NCBI RefSeq assembly: GCF_020085105.1
Contig: NC_058042.1
Location: 18,555,001-18,619,000, forward strand
DNA length: 64,000 nt
From: Siniperca chuatsi
Taxonomy: Eukaryota > Chordata > Actinopteri > Centrarchiformes > Sinipercidae
Reading direction: 5' to 3'
Every line of letters begins with the position of its first letter. Position 1 is the first letter of the stretch. Below the pieces are notes generated by a model. It saw only the letters and a program-made list of their open reading frames with translations, was not told where the DNA came from and searched no databases. A program made the translations under genes and the position numbers. Positions 11,915 through 23,980 of the stretch are shown one piece after another.

Positions 11915-14900
11915 GTGCATTACCGCCACCTTCTGAAATGGTTTGTGGATCAGAGAGGTCTTATGCCCTCCCCATATTCTTCTTCTATGTCCTGTCTTTT
12001 CCAAAACACTAAATATTGCCCTGTACCCCACATGCCCTGAGTTCATTTGAAGTAACTCCTTTATTCCGAATTTGATGCAATCTCTCCCCAGTTTGTTTTT
12101 TAGCATCTGTCTTTCCTGCATGTACCTAGGACAATTGATAATCACATGTTCTACAGTTTCCTGTATGTTACAATACTCACACATACCAGTCCCATGTTTA
12201 TCAGTTATCTTAAGTGTACTATTAAGACCAGTATGCCCAAACCTCATTCTCGAGATACTGGTTTCCCTCATTTCTCCTACTTTCTTTTGGATACCATAGT
12301 GATGTCTACCTTTAGTTTCCCTGTTCCAAATTTCCTGCCATTTCTTTTTCATTTCCTCTTTGATTATGCTTTTAACTTCAGCCCTGCTATAATTTACTGT
12401 CATATTTACTTCTACTTTCTTAGTTGCATCTTTTGCATATTTGTCTTTCCAGTTCATTTCCCTCTATGGCACTATATGTGCTGGAATCCAGATGAATTTC
12501 ACTATTACTCCTGCTTTAGTAATTCTGAAGATAGTTTGTGCTATTTCCATCATAATGTCCTGTCTTGCTTCTGCCTGTATACTCTTGAAACTGGTTAACA
12601 CACTACTAGAATCTGAACCTATTAAAACTTTGTCTGGTTTGATGCTTTCTGTCCACTGAAGGGCTAAAAGAATAGCCACCATTTCCCCTGTGAATACTGA
12701 AAGGTTGTTACTAACTCTTTTATTTGACACTACATTTAAATCTGGGATTATGAATGCAACTCCTACTCTATTATTTTCTACTTTTGATGCATCAGTGTAT
12801 ATTTTAATATACTCAGCGTAATTTCCCTCTATATGTCTGCTAACTGGGTTCCTATCTATATTTCTCTCTTTCTTCCTTTCCAGAAGGCGCAGGTCCACCA
12901 TTATCTCTCCTAATAACCGAGGTGGGACAACAGAGAATGGTACCGTACATTACATCCCCTATCTCTATCCCATTCGCTGTATTTCCTATCGTCCAGCCGA
13001 AGCTCTTGATCTGTCGTTTTTTTTCTCTTGGCATGGTTTCAACACCTTCTGAGTAGGGTGATTTTCCTTGTGCCCCTTTAAGTTTGCCCAGTATGTTAGC
13101 GCTAATTGAGTTCTTCTGATTTCCAGTGACATTTCATTCATTGCCACCTGCAAGGCTGATACTGGGGTAGTTTTTATGGCACCACAGCAGAGTCTCAAGG
13201 CCTGATATTGTATTGTATCTAACTTTAATAATGTTTTTGATGCAGATTGGTAAACTATGCTGCTATAGTCTAGAACTGCCCTGATTAATCGAATATATAC
13301 AGTTTTCAGAGAAATCCTGCTTGCTCCCCACTCTCGACCCCTCAACACCTTAAAATATTCAGTACCTTTTTACACTTTTCAACAACTTTTCCTATATGAG
13401 TGGTCCAAGTAAGATTCTTGTTGAACCAGATATGTAGATACTTGAAACACTCTACCCTCTCTAAATTTTCTCCATAGAACTCAAGTTTAATCTGGTCCTG
13501 AATTTTCCTTTTTGTGAAAAATACTGCCTTTGTCATCGAAAGCCCCACTCCATTGCCCAGCCCTTTACTTTCCTTATTGCCTCTTGGATTTTCCTGACTC
13601 ATATTCTACATTCCTTCCCTTTTTCCACACAACTCTGCAAACAAGCATCTGCAAATAATGCAACACCAATCGACCCATCTATACTATTAAACACTTCATT
13701 TATCATAATTGAGAACAGAACCGGACTGGTTATACTCCCTTGAGGACTATAATCTTTCCCTACTCTTACTGATATCCACCTCGCTGTTAAGAAGTTTTTA
13801 ACCCATCAACAAATTCTCCCCTTTATTCCCATTTGATGTAACTTGATCATTAATCTGTCCTTCCACAACATGTCATATGCCTTCTCAACATTAAAAAATA
13901 TAGCTACTAAACTCTCTTTATTCATTTGAGCTTTCCTAATTTCATTTTCTAAACACAGAGTACACAGAGACACAATTGTACTTCTTCCTTTTCTAAATCC
14001 GCTTTGGTAATTCTTTCATCAGATGCTTATTATGCTTATTAGATAAGATGCTTTATCCTTACCTTCTACTACTACTTTCCCCCCATCTTTCATTATAGGC
14101 TATCCATATTCTCTTCTATTTCTGGACATCCTTAATCATACCCCATACTCTGTCTAATGGTGAAGTCCTTCCTAGTGAGTCCCAATATCTCTTCCAAAAA
14201 TCCCTTTTCACTCTCTTTTCCCTTTTCCTACAGTTTCTTTTTTTGGTATTGACTCTTTTGCTTCTCCTAATATAATACAGTTTATTTCTGCATTGAGGTC
14301 ATCAATTGTCTGGTTCATATTTACCTCTTTTAATTTCCCTTCAGTTATTACTCTATACTTGTTCCAATTTGCTTCTTCAAATTTCCATCTTCCTTCTCTC
14401 TCCCTGTTCTACTTCCCTTTCTACTCCAATACTTGTGAATAAAGGATAGTGATTACTGCCTATAGTGCTTCCTTTAAGTACTTTCCACCTACTTTCCCTG
14501 ACCAACGACTGTGATACCAAAGTAAGATCTATTGCAGACTCTGTACCCTTCACCAAATTTACCCTTGTGCCTGCTCCATTATTTAAACATACCACTTCCT
14601 TTTCGTCCATTGTTTCCTCTAAGATTTCTCCATTTAAATCTTCTTGCTCACCCCATACTGTGCTGTGCGCATTGAAGTCTCCACACCAGATGATATTACC
14701 TCTCCAATGTTCCAGTATTGATTCTAGTTTTACCTTTTCTAGTTTTTTGCATGGGTTATAGAAGTTTAATATTCTTTCTTTCTTGCACCATATTTCAGCA
14801 ACTACTACTTCCATTTCTTGTACTGTACTTAACCGTCTATGTTTTATATTTTAATATTGCACACCCTACACCATTTCCATTGTATCTATCTTTGCGTATG

Positions 14901-15060
14901 CTTGTATATCCTTTAATAATGAACTACAGATTTGGCTTGAGCCATGTCTCCTGAATGCATATGACATCTGGTTTCCTATTTAATTTATCAGTCTTTAAGC
15001 CTTTAAGCTCCTGTCCATTTGCTATCAGACTTCTGGCGTTTCATTGTAATAGTAATGACA
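11915..15060 (-). pseudogene. Decayed LINE ORF2: endonuclease, reverse transcriptase, RNase H
   Basis: The endonuclease portion (about 15060-14377) shows NARSL and CIQETW blocks, GDFNAHS, SAIDLTLVS and GSNHYPL, the APE-type metal and catalytic blocks. The RT portion (about 14100-12986) shows PQGSITSPVLF, followed by FADA where the catalytic FADD should be, so the second catalytic Asp is lost in the readable frame. RNase H (12901-12464) keeps TDAS, GEM and GSDS, the D/E/D residues. The C-terminal part (12457-11915) has CEYC and VEHVIINC, typical of the group. Frame breaks separate all four blocks, so no intact polyprotein can be made. Confidence 0.85.
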
Positions 15061-15141
15061 TTATGGTCTGATATGAGATGCTGTCTCTGAGGTCCCTTCT
15101 CCCTGACTAAGGTCAGCATGTATCTTTTCCCACGATAAATC

Positions 15142-16120
15142 TTAAATATTTAGGAATTTTGCCGCTGCCTTAACTATGATTTTGATTTTTTCTGTCTTGG
15201 TTTTTACTTGCTCTGAGCAGTTGATGACGTAGGTTAAAAACAGCACTAATCTGTCCTGTGATATTCCTGTGTTGTCCTTGTGTGCCTGTGCTGTACCTGC
15301 ATTTGTTTCAGGGTGACTTTGGTTGTCTCCCGCTTCTCTTCTTTCACTGTTACACATCCTCACAGCCTCTGCATGTGTTACATACGTTCTGATCTTACCC
15401 TTTGAATCTCCACTGCCTGCTTCCTGACGGTGCAACCACCATGCGCTGCTGTGAGGTTTCCTCTGCTGTTACAGCACTTAACTTGAGCACTGCTACCACA
15501 TCCTCCATATGCACCACATCCTCCACATCTTTGTTTTCCTTTACATACATTGGCCGTATGTCCATATCGCTGACATTTGTAGCATCTTATTGGAGGAGGA
15601 ACATATTCTCTCACATTAAAGCTCATGTAGCCTACCATCACTTTTCCAGGAAGCACCTCATCATTGAACTGTAGCAGTACTGACTCACTATCCACTTTTT
15701 CCCCGTTCCTGAAGGCCTGCGGCTGTCTAATTCCTGATTTTTCCTCCTTTCATCACTTTCCCTAGTTCTTCCAAATTTTCTGTTATCACTCCCCTAGCTC
15801 CTCTCCTCTCACCAACTATCCTTCTTTCCATTATTTCTTTTTTACACACTGTTTGCAGTTTCATCACTTTATTTCTCTGCACCACATTTTTCCATTTCAC
15901 CAACAAACTGCCCTCACGCAACACCTTTGCCATTTCTATATCCTCAATTGCCTTCCTCAATCCTGTTGTCAAAGTTATTGGACTAATCGTTATCTCGCTC
16001 CCCACCTTAAATTTAAGAATTGACCTTAAATTCCTCCATCATAATCTTTTTCCTGACATCTTGCACTTCCTCCTCCTCTTCTTTCCTGTAGCATAAAGAG
16101 ATCTACGACTTTACAAATTT
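15142..16120 (-). pseudogene. Decayed LINE ORF1 (gag-like, CCHC zinc knuckle)
   Basis: Two overlapping frames encode a gag-like nucleic-acid-binding protein. The C-terminal half has PPPIRCYKCQRYGHTANVC, a CX2CX4HX4C knuckle, followed by a second Cys-rich block (CGGCGAYG). The N-terminal half (SPITLTTGLRKAI) carries the usual basic stretches. A frame change near 15.7 kb and stops in the first part make it a pseudogene. Confidence 0.8.
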
Positions 16121-16130
16121 CAGTTAAGGA

Positions 16131-17620
16131 CGTCTCAGTGGATCCACCTGTAATCACTTCAAGCTACAGATGTGTCTGCTAACATGCAGCAAAGAGTTTG
16201 ACATGTGGATCAGCAGATTATACCCAGATGTGTCTGACAGGGGGCATAATGGTTGTATGGGGATGATATGATAGGAAATCCACAACCATACAACTCCATG
16301 GATGAAATCCAACATACAAACCAGCACATCCTCCATGGGGAGATTTGGGGCTGTAACGTCCCTGTGGTTGCCACCACAGACTCAACCACACAAGAGGAAT
16401 CTACAAGGCCATCAGGCGGCTGATAAAGGTTACTGCCACACGCAGACATGCATGGCTGTACAATGTGAAGTGGAAGGAAACAGACTCAAATTACTGGACT
16501 GGATTCATATTAAACAAGAGTTAATAATTAATTTCAAACCTATTGACATGGGACCTCGTCACATGGAATATGGACACATGGGATTTCACCCTCCATGGAT
16601 GCTTGATATATTATAAAACAAACAAACTGCTTTGCTTTGCTATCAGTACATATGTATGGTGGAGGAAAACAGCTAATCACATCCTTAATTTCAATGAAAG
16701 GCTTTAATAATCATTGAATACTATTCTTGTTAAAAATTGATTAGATATGTACAGTATCCAAGATTAAAGCTACACTGTTTGGTATCTCAAGAAATACATC
16801 CCTCACGTAGGCTGATAGTGTAAGTATTGGGACTGTGTCAGCAAAATAGTGTGTATTACTCTTTTGAAAATTGAACAATAAGCCATTACATTTTTAATTG
16901 CATTTGCACTTTTGTGGGTGGATATTGAACACTTGCAATTTGGGTTAAGATGTGTTCAATATGAGGATGAGGAGATTTAACAGCCAGGACATTCTGAATT
17001 TAAAGGCCCTACACACCCATGGTCCACCTTCACATGTGTTCTTACTTATGTTGCCTAATTTGACCTTTTCCCAGGACTTATTAGTTCATAATGTTTGGTT
17101 TCATCAGGTAATTCCCAGCGTAGCTCTGCCTAACTTTAACCTGACCAGAGCTTTAATCAGCCAGTGTAACTCAAAACACCTGTATGGGCATGCAGAGCCT
17201 TAAATAGTTTTATCATGCATGGAATCTAGAGATGAGATCTAGATAAACCATGAAATGATTTAAGTACATCCTCACAATACAAATCTTTAGTGTAAGGACT
17301 CTCTTGTCAACCCATTCCTGCCACAAAAAGGGTTTAGTCTGTCAATGCTGTCAAAGCTTTGGATTCAATCAGATACTAGAAACTTTATTTCAATGAGGAT
17401 TCAACTTCATCATCCTTGCAATTATTTCCCATACTCCCCTGAATATGTGATATAACTGGGTGATCTTTGAAACAGATGATTATTTTAAAAATTAAAAAAA
17501 TATATGTATGACGTTATTGTTCTTCTACATGCTGATACTGTTTTCTGCGTGCCTGTATAATGACCAAATAAAAAGATTTGGACATGCAAACAGTACAGTA
17601 GCCTACTCCTCTCAGCTGAG
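16131..17620. other. Intergenic region, no recognised feature
   Basis: Between the LINE and the thap11 promoter I recognise no coding domain or repeat family. The part to about 16.6 kb could be LINE 5' sequence or another decayed element. The ORFs present are short and unsupported. Confidence 0.35.
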
Positions 17621-17699
17621 CTCAGACTTGCGTTACCACATACTGACCAGCAGGGGCGGTAGTTTACTAACGGACTTGGACAGGAAGCGCAAGGAATTA

Positions 17700-17712
17700 T
17701 GGGACTTTTAGT
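17700..17712 (-). promoter_or_regulatory. THAP11/ZNF143-type motif, distal copy
   Basis: TGGGACTTTTAGT differs at one base from the core TGGGAnnTGTAGT of the known Ronin/ZNF143 composite element. On the minus strand the wider match to ACTACAATTCCCAGAATGCC is about 16 of 20. It lies about 330 bp upstream of the thap11 ATG. Confidence 0.45.
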
Positions 17713-17916
17713 TCTCAGTGGAGGACCGTTGGCTTGATAACACCGCGAAGAACAAAACTAGACATTTACCAACGAAAATAAAACATCAGCCTCGAATTCA
17801 GCACAAGTACGAGCTCCGTATGCTTTGAGTCCGGATAAATTCGGGTGGATTCAGTCGCCGTACGAAGAAGAGTGGCTCACTTTTGGTGAAAAATAAACAG
17901 GAAGTTGTTAGCGTTG

Positions 17917-17929
17917 TGGGACGTGTAGT
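17917..17929 (-). promoter_or_regulatory. THAP11/ZNF143-type motif, proximal copy
   Basis: TGGGACGTGTAGT fits the core TGGGAnnTGTAGT of the Ronin/ZNF143 element exactly. It sits about 113 bp upstream of the thap11 start codon, where a proximal promoter is expected, in the same orientation as the distal copy. Confidence 0.6.
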
Positions 17930-18041
17930 TCCGCTTGCAGGCCACTGAGCTTTATAACAACGCATAGAATAAAGAAACAACAGTAAAATAACCTAAACTT
18001 AACCCGAAGACCGTGCTGTTAGCATTGACGTTGAAGTAAAC

Positions 18042-18875
18042 ATGCCCGGGTTCACCTGCTGTGTCCCTGGCTGCTACAACAACTCGCACCGGGACCGGGA
18101 CCTGCGCTTCTACACATTTCCTAAAGACACCACGCTGAGGGAGCTGTGGCTGAGGAACATCTCCCGGGCCGGGGTCAGCGGCTGCTTCAGCACCTTCCAG
18201 CCCACCACAGGACACCGAGTCTGCAGCGTGCATTTCGCCGGCGGGAGGAAGACCTACAGCATCCGAGTACCGTCCCTCTTCCCTCTGCGGGGGGTGAATG
18301 AGCGCCGGAGTCGGCGGGGCAGAGGTAGGAAAGTGTCCGCGGCGGTTCCTGCCCCCGCCGCTGCAGCGACCTCCGGGATTGTCATCACCAGCGTACTGGG
18401 CAGCACGGCCGAAGGAGCCGAGGGCAATGCTGGCGGCGAGGCGAGCGACGACAGCATCACCGTGGTTCAGATAGGCCAAAACGGGGAGTACCTGGGCACG
18501 GCGCGGCTGCCCGCCCAGTCAGAGGGGACTTGTTACACCGCGCCGATCGGCAGCGCCGACGAGCTGACCGCCGACGACTCATCGGTGGAAACCGCGTCCA
18601 CCGCGCTCCAGCCGGCCGTGCAGTACGTCAGTGTGACCAGCAGCCCGCTGGACCACTCGTACTCGCTGACCACCGGCACCACGTCGACCGAGCTGCTGCG
18701 GAAACTGAACGAGCAGCGGGACATCATCGCACTGATGGAGGTGAAGATGAAGGAGATGAAGGCGACCATCCGCCAGCTCCGGGTGGCCGAGGCCAAGCTA
18801 CAGGAGGAGGTGCGGGAGCGGGACCGGCTGCTGTACGGAAACTCGGTAGCTTTTAGCGTCCGGAAGAAAATCTGA
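18042..18875 (+). CDS. thap11: THAP domain-containing protein 11 (Ronin)
   Basis: A single-exon gene of 277 aa. Residues 1 to about 83 are a THAP-type C2CH zinc finger: C6, C11, then C61-x2-H64, with YTFPKD and FPLRGVNER blocks nearly identical to human THAP11. Residues 204-207 (DHSY) form the HCF-1-binding motif [D/E]HxY. Residues about 215-265 form a Leu-rich coiled coil for dimerisation. THAP11 is a nuclear factor that, with ZNF143 and HCF-1, drives growth and metabolic genes. The polyglutamine tract of the mammalian protein is absent; an Ala/Pro-rich spacer stands in its place. The CDS is far more GC-rich than its flanks. ATG 18042 matches the mammalian N-terminus MPGFTCCVPGCYNN. Confidence 0.97.
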   Translation: MPGFTCCVPGCYNNSHRDRDLRFYTFPKDTTLRELWLRNISRAGVSGCFSTFQPTTGHRVCSVHFAGGRKTYSIRVPSLFPLRGVNERRSRRGRGRKVSAAVPAPAAAATSGIVITSVLGSTAEGAEGNAGGEASDDSITVVQIGQNGEYLGTARLPAQSEGTCYTAPIGSADELTADDSSVETASTALQPAVQYVSVTSSPLDHSYSLTTGTTSTELLRKLNEQRDIIALMEVKMKEMKATIRQLRVAEAKLQEEVRERDRLLYGNSVAFSVRKKI

Positions 18876-19033
18876 TGGGTGAACAGCACCGGAGACGACC
18901 CGTTACAGAGACTCAGACTAACGGAGATGACACCGAGGTGTTTGAAGACAGCAGATCCAGCCCTATTTTGTATAAAACTACGAGCGAAGACAATTTATTT
19001 TCAACAAGTAGAACAGATTTTTCGTAGGCCTGA

Positions 19034-19036
<3 letters not shown>

Positions 19037-19070
<34 letters not shown>
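19037..19070 (+). repeat. Poly(A) tract
   Basis: Thirty-four uninterrupted A residues 162 bp after the thap11 stop codon. It could lie within the thap11 3' UTR. Confidence 0.8.
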
Positions 19071-19072
<2 letters not shown>

Positions 19073-21335
19073 TGGCTGGCTTGTGTATGTAGCTTAGGCT
19101 ATATTAATAACCTCATTGCTAATTATTCAGTCCACTCTTGGCCTGCAGCCCTACCAAGGTCAATAATACATATTTTATTCATTCAACGAGACTCATCGTT
19201 TGCACAGACTCACAGGCTGGTTTATACATTTACAAGAAAACTGCCTAGTTGCATAGAAAGTTTTTCTCTTTAAGATTTCTCTTACAATGTTTTATTTCCT
19301 TACCTATGAATTTAAATTAGGTGGTTGTTGCAAGAAACATCTCACAGTAGATTTGCAGAGGTAATGTAAAGTAGGCCTATGCCAAGATTAAGTATCCATA
19401 GGATTTTTTGTAAACAAAACACTATCTTGGCACACTTATGGTGTTAGTCAATGAAATAAAACTCTACCATGACTTTTTCTGAGTTGCCTTTAGTTGTTTT
19501 CCTTTATTTTTGTTGCTGAAGACATTTGTGCAACAGAAAACTGACTTTAAGGAATTACTTAAAACTTGAAGGGACACTCAAAAGATGTAAGCTTATTAAA
19601 GGATGTTTCTTGAAGATATGCGTTAAGTTTGTTCAGTGTTTTTTTTTTTAAGGAAATCTTAAGAGAAGTACAAAGAAAAAGATTTTGTCAAGATACCTTA
19701 TGCAACTTGAACATGTATGTCTGCCCCCAACGTTGTTCTGTGAAAAACCATCTGCTTGTTTTAGTGTGATTCATGGTTTCATTTTATGTGCCTGTTTATG
19801 GTCAAATGGTTCTCTACACAGAAGTCTAGTGGCTGCATCTCCCTTTCTTGTTCCGAGCATTTTATTCACAGGATGTTACATACATTTCAGATTTTTGAAC
19901 AGCTATGCTCTGCTCACATTTTGAAGTAAATTTCATTTTGAAATAGTGCTGATTCATGCTGAATAATTTCTCAACTCATGAAATGTGTCCTGATTTTGTC
20001 CAGTTTCACAGTAACAAAGCAGACAGGCTGTGGGTCGGAAGGTCCTCTTATTGTTTTTACCTTTTAGGTTTTGAGGGGTTGCAGCTCAATTTACCTGGGA
20101 CTGGGTTTGGACTTTCTTTTTTTTTTCTTTTTTTAGGAAAGAAGAGATAAAAATTTGTATTGTGGAAAAGGTAATACAATTTCTATCCTTATTAAATCAA
20201 TGACTTGTGACGGGAACAACGGTTTTATACACCTGTTGGATGACCTGCTGCTTAAAGCCTCACTTAACATATACTATGTCAGCGTTAAGATAGCGTCCTG
20301 AACAAGATGTTGCCTTATTAAGATGAACACGATCGGTGTGATGTGAAGTGTGCAACCCATCATTTTAGCTGTTTCCTCTGAATCATTCTTGGAAATGTTA
20401 CTTGTACTTGGAGTGACTGATATTCCTGTTCAGGTTTCAGTGAGGATTGCAATTTAGGGTTAGCTGTGTTATTGATGTATGCAGTTATTACTGTATCAGA
20501 TTAATTAATTAATTAATCATTTAGTCCATAAAATGTCCAAAAATAATGAAAAGTGGCCATTACAAGATACCAGAGGATGAAATAGTGTATTCAGATTGTT
20601 TATTTTGGTAAAATAAAAGAACACAATGAAAGTTTTTAAAGCAGCATTTTTTTTTTTTGCTATTTAACTTCATAAATCACATAATTGTTTTTGTTTATTT
20701 ACTTGACTTTTTCACAGGTTGATAGCAGATTTGTCTTACAGCAAGTGGTAAAATGTGTTTTTTGGCAGTAGTCATATGCTGCAGCATGATTTCCACCCTC
20801 TAGATGGCGGTGGGATAAAAGCTTGAAGAGCAGAGGTTTAGCTCCTGTCTATATGGCCTAATTTGTTTCATTTATCTGTCTGTTTTTTGGCAGCTTGGAT
20901 GGTACTCATATTAAAGCACTGAAATGTTGAATGTCTTAATGTGAATGTAAAGCTGTAATGCAGTTACTCAGCCCATCAATTTAAAATGTGTAATTCTGAA
21001 CACCTACCGTGATAATGTGTTACATGTAATAGAGAACGAGGGAGAGACAAATGAATGGACAGAGAGTGTTGGAGAGAGCGAGGATCCAGATCCTAATCTC
21101 ATCTGGATTTATTTTTTTTTACTCCCAACAGTGTTGCGTAATGGCTTAATCCAGTGCTGTCGATCAAACTTACACAACTCAGTCTTCCTTTTCTATGGCT
21201 GCCGCTCTTTACCACTGCTGCCTTTACATTCAGGCCAAACAATAGCTTCTCATGTCAGATTGTCCTGTGCTTTGAGAGTAATTATGTAATGTGAATGAAG
21301 TAAAACAATGTAAGCAACATGTGTTTGACATCAGA
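19071..21335. other. Non-coding region downstream of thap11
   Basis: No gene is recognised. Around 20495-20600 a TAATTAATTAATTAATCA stretch followed by AAAATGTCCAAAAATAATGAAAAGTGGCC (in parts) resembles the interior of the hAT-type MITE seen at 1.3 kb. The rest may include the thap11 3' UTR. Confidence 0.4.
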
Positions 21336-21339
21336 CTAG

Positions 21340-21340
21340 A

Positions 21341-21381
<41 letters not shown>

Positions 21382-21520
21382 GTATATATGTATGTATGTA
21401 TATGTATATATGTATATGTATATATATGTATATGTATATATATATATGTATATATGTATATGTATATATATATGTATATGTATGTATATATATATATATA
21501 TATGTATATGTATATATAAA
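21340..21520. repeat. TA/TATG microsatellite
   Basis: About 180 bp of alternating TATA and TATG units. The Tyr/Ile-rich ORFs reported here on both strands are only translations of the repeat. Confidence 0.95.
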
Positions 21521-22269
21521 TATCAAGAAAAGAAAATTGCCATTATATAAAATCTCATATGGGCGTTTTATTTATGGTATTTTGATATTTAGGGTTGGAT
21601 CTTACTTACTCTTTCATCAGATATTTACTGATTTAAATCTAAAATTTGCCAGTTGCAGTATTAGTATTTTACCTGTTTTTGTTAAATGAATAAAAAAGGG
21701 TCATGTAGGCTGACAAGAAGGCAACACTGGGGGGAGTGACTCTTCATTCTCATTTTTGGTGCAGTTGGTATTACTTAAAAGGATTTTGAGATACATTTTT
21801 AAAGTCCTTGTCTTTAAAACTGGATTTAGAATAAGACACATCTGTCTACATAAGAATAACAGCACCACACGTGACAGCACTTTTCAGAGCAGAAAAGCTG
21901 CACTGTGGTCCAAAGAAAGTTGAGTAGATTTATCAGACAACAGCGAGAAAACCAAATATGCGGGAAAGGTGTAGACATAATTTTAGGATTCACAAGAGCA
22001 TTGTGAACTGATAATGGAAAAAAAACATGGGTCAAAGCAGGGTCAACTTTGAACTACTTGTGCAATGAAACTGAGTAACCAGGTAAGGAGGCTATTGGTC
22101 AGCGATTTGTGGAAGTTCTTTGGTTGTGCTTGGAGGAGAACAATTAGTGCAGCACTTCACACATCTGTATGAATCTGGACACTCTGACAGACACCTGACA
22201 ACACATGTTTAATGCTTCAGCTGCAGTAAAAGCACGACAGGCACCAGGATAACACCTTTCTTGTTGCAG
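21521..22269. other. Intergenic, nothing recognised
   Basis: No ORF with family features and no repeat that I can name. Confidence 0.35.
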
Positions 22270-22720
22270 AGCATATTGGTGAGGATGGATCACCTGCTTC
22301 AGAGTGACAAAGACATTACATTACACCCATATGTGATTGATGAACATCTCTAACATCTAATCCACAGTCATTTTTTTAACATTTTGGATCCTGGCTACAG
22401 GGATTTGCTCCCGTTCAGGCACAAGAGCATCAGTGAGGTCGGCCACTGATGTTGGATGATAAGGCCTGGCTCACCGTCGCCGTACAAGTTCATCTGATAG
22501 GTTTTGGATGGGCTTGAGGTCAGGGTTCTGTGCACACCAAACTGGGAAAACAATTTCTTTATGAACCTCACTTTGTGGATTAATTAGGAAAGGGCCTTCC
22601 CCAAACATTTGACACAAAGTTGTAAGCACACTATTATTGAAACATCACTGTACACTGCAGCATTTAGATTTATCTTCATTGGAGCCAAGGGTCCAAACAA
22701 TGAAAAACAGCCCCAGGATA
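22270..22720 (-). mobile_element. Decayed Tc1-like transposon fragment, antisense
   Basis: The plus strand carries the reverse complement of a Tc1 transposase catalytic region. Examples are the complement of the GAPNPQ-like 'aaccctgacctcaagcccat' block near 22520 and, near 22700, the complement of 'ggggctgtttttcat', which also opens the copy at 24.96 kb. It has stops and indels throughout. Confidence 0.6.
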
Positions 22721-23714
22721 TGCCTCAATAAAGTGTGTGTGGCCAGGGGTGTCACACAGGGTCAGCATCCTCTGCATACGGTTGCATCAACATGTTCAAC
22801 AAGCTCAAATATCTCTGAAAATGTGTGGAATGACTTAAACATACAGTAGTTTTTCACTGAGCTAATACAGATGTTTGCAGGTAGACTCACAGCTGGAATT
22901 GCTGTCAAAGTAGCTCCTATGATGTATTGATATGGAGCAACGGCTTCAGACACAGACAGATTATTCTGCTGTCGTTAGTTGATTTTTCAAGATGGAGATT
23001 AACAATGGGTTACCATTTCTCCTGTGTCAGTATACAGAGCCAGGACTTATACTAATGCACAGTGTGCACACCCCCCAGTGTGAGCCATCTGGGGGGTGTA
23101 GCAGGGAATTTAGAGGAGAGGAGGGGGATGTAAAACAGACACTCAAGTAAGGAAAGTTGGGCATAAAATACATGGTTTACAATTATCTAAAATTAGGGTC
23201 TGCATGTTTATTTTGTCCCTGTCCAATCTTTAGTGACTACTGTTTAACACATCACAGCGCTCTTCAATAACCCCTTGTGACCCACATAGCTGTAGATGAT
23301 TCTCACATGGGTTGCTGCTATTCTCAGAGGGCGCTCTGCATCTATGATGGACTCCCAGGTGAGCTGGGTTCCCTTATCCTCTCTGGGACGTCACCCATCT
23401 GTCCACATGAAAAAAAAATCCTCCTGACACTTTTGATCATGTTCCCCTCTACCATCATTTGTGACAAACTCCTTGTTCAATAGTAAAACCATGTTTTTGC
23501 AACAGGTTAATGTGCATGAACAAGGCAGAGATGGTGCCTGAGTGTGTTGATCACCATTATACTAGATATAATTTATCTGTATTTCAAATAAATAATCTAG
23601 ATACTAAAGACCGGAAATGAGAACGCTCTAATCCAGTGTGCTGTGTTGTGATGTTGTCATTGGTCTGCAGCCTCCAAGCGCTCTGTGGCTCTCGCCTTGT
23701 GCCCCTCCCTAGTG

Positions 23715-23746
<32 letters not shown>

Positions 23747-23980
23747 GCATCCTCTTACTCTTAGCGATGCATCGGCCCCTTTCACTGTTAATCCAGCCGA
23801 GTTGTGCCTCTATGCATTGCTGTACTTCTGCAATCTGATGAATTCCCAGCGGATGTCAGGACACATAACATTTTGAAGCAGCGACTTTATACTCTTTGGA
23901 TTTACAGTCAGTGGGAGCTTCACATCAGAGCCTCTGGTTCAGAGGTGGGACTCAGATCCACGGGACTCGTGGAACGAACG
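22721..23980. other. nrn1l upstream region with a CA microsatellite
   Basis: (CA)n lies at about 23717-23746, roughly 235 bp before the nrn1l ATG. No TATA box or other clear promoter site was identified. Confidence 0.4.

Larger units (their letters stand above)
11855..16130 (-). mobile_element. Nearly full-length, inactivated non-LTR retrotransposon (I-group/Nimb-like LINE)
   Basis: Reading the minus strand from about 16.1 kb down: an ORF1 gag-like protein with a CCHC zinc knuckle, an APE-type endonuclease, reverse transcriptase, RNase H, and a C-terminal Cys/His segment. The RNase H after RT places it in the I/R1/LOA/Nimb group rather than L1, L2 or RTE. The 3' end is a short GAA-type tail followed on plus by (A)n at about 11855-11872. 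Many stops and frameshifts break both ORFs. No target-site duplication was identified, so the 5' boundary is approximate. Confidence 0.85.

Noticed and set aside
12072-12659. Plus-strand ORFs over the LINE
   Set aside because: The minus strand carries the RNase H and C-terminal LINE motifs; the plus ORFs are antisense.
16154-16620. ORFs just beyond the LINE 5' end
   Set aside because: No motif on either strand; probably decayed transposon or plain intergenic DNA.
18254-18889. Minus-strand and frame-shifted ORFs over thap11
   Set aside because: They are shadows caused by the GC-rich coding sequence; the +1 frame has the THAP domain.
19037-19070. Single-exon thap11 followed by poly(A), as in a processed retrogene
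   Set aside because: THAP11 is also intronless in mammals, the flanks show no target-site duplication, and the linkage to gfod2 and nrn1l is ancestral. The A run is more likely a simple repeat.
21291-21550. Tyr/Ile-rich ORFs on both strands
   Set aside because: They are translations of a TA/TATG microsatellite.
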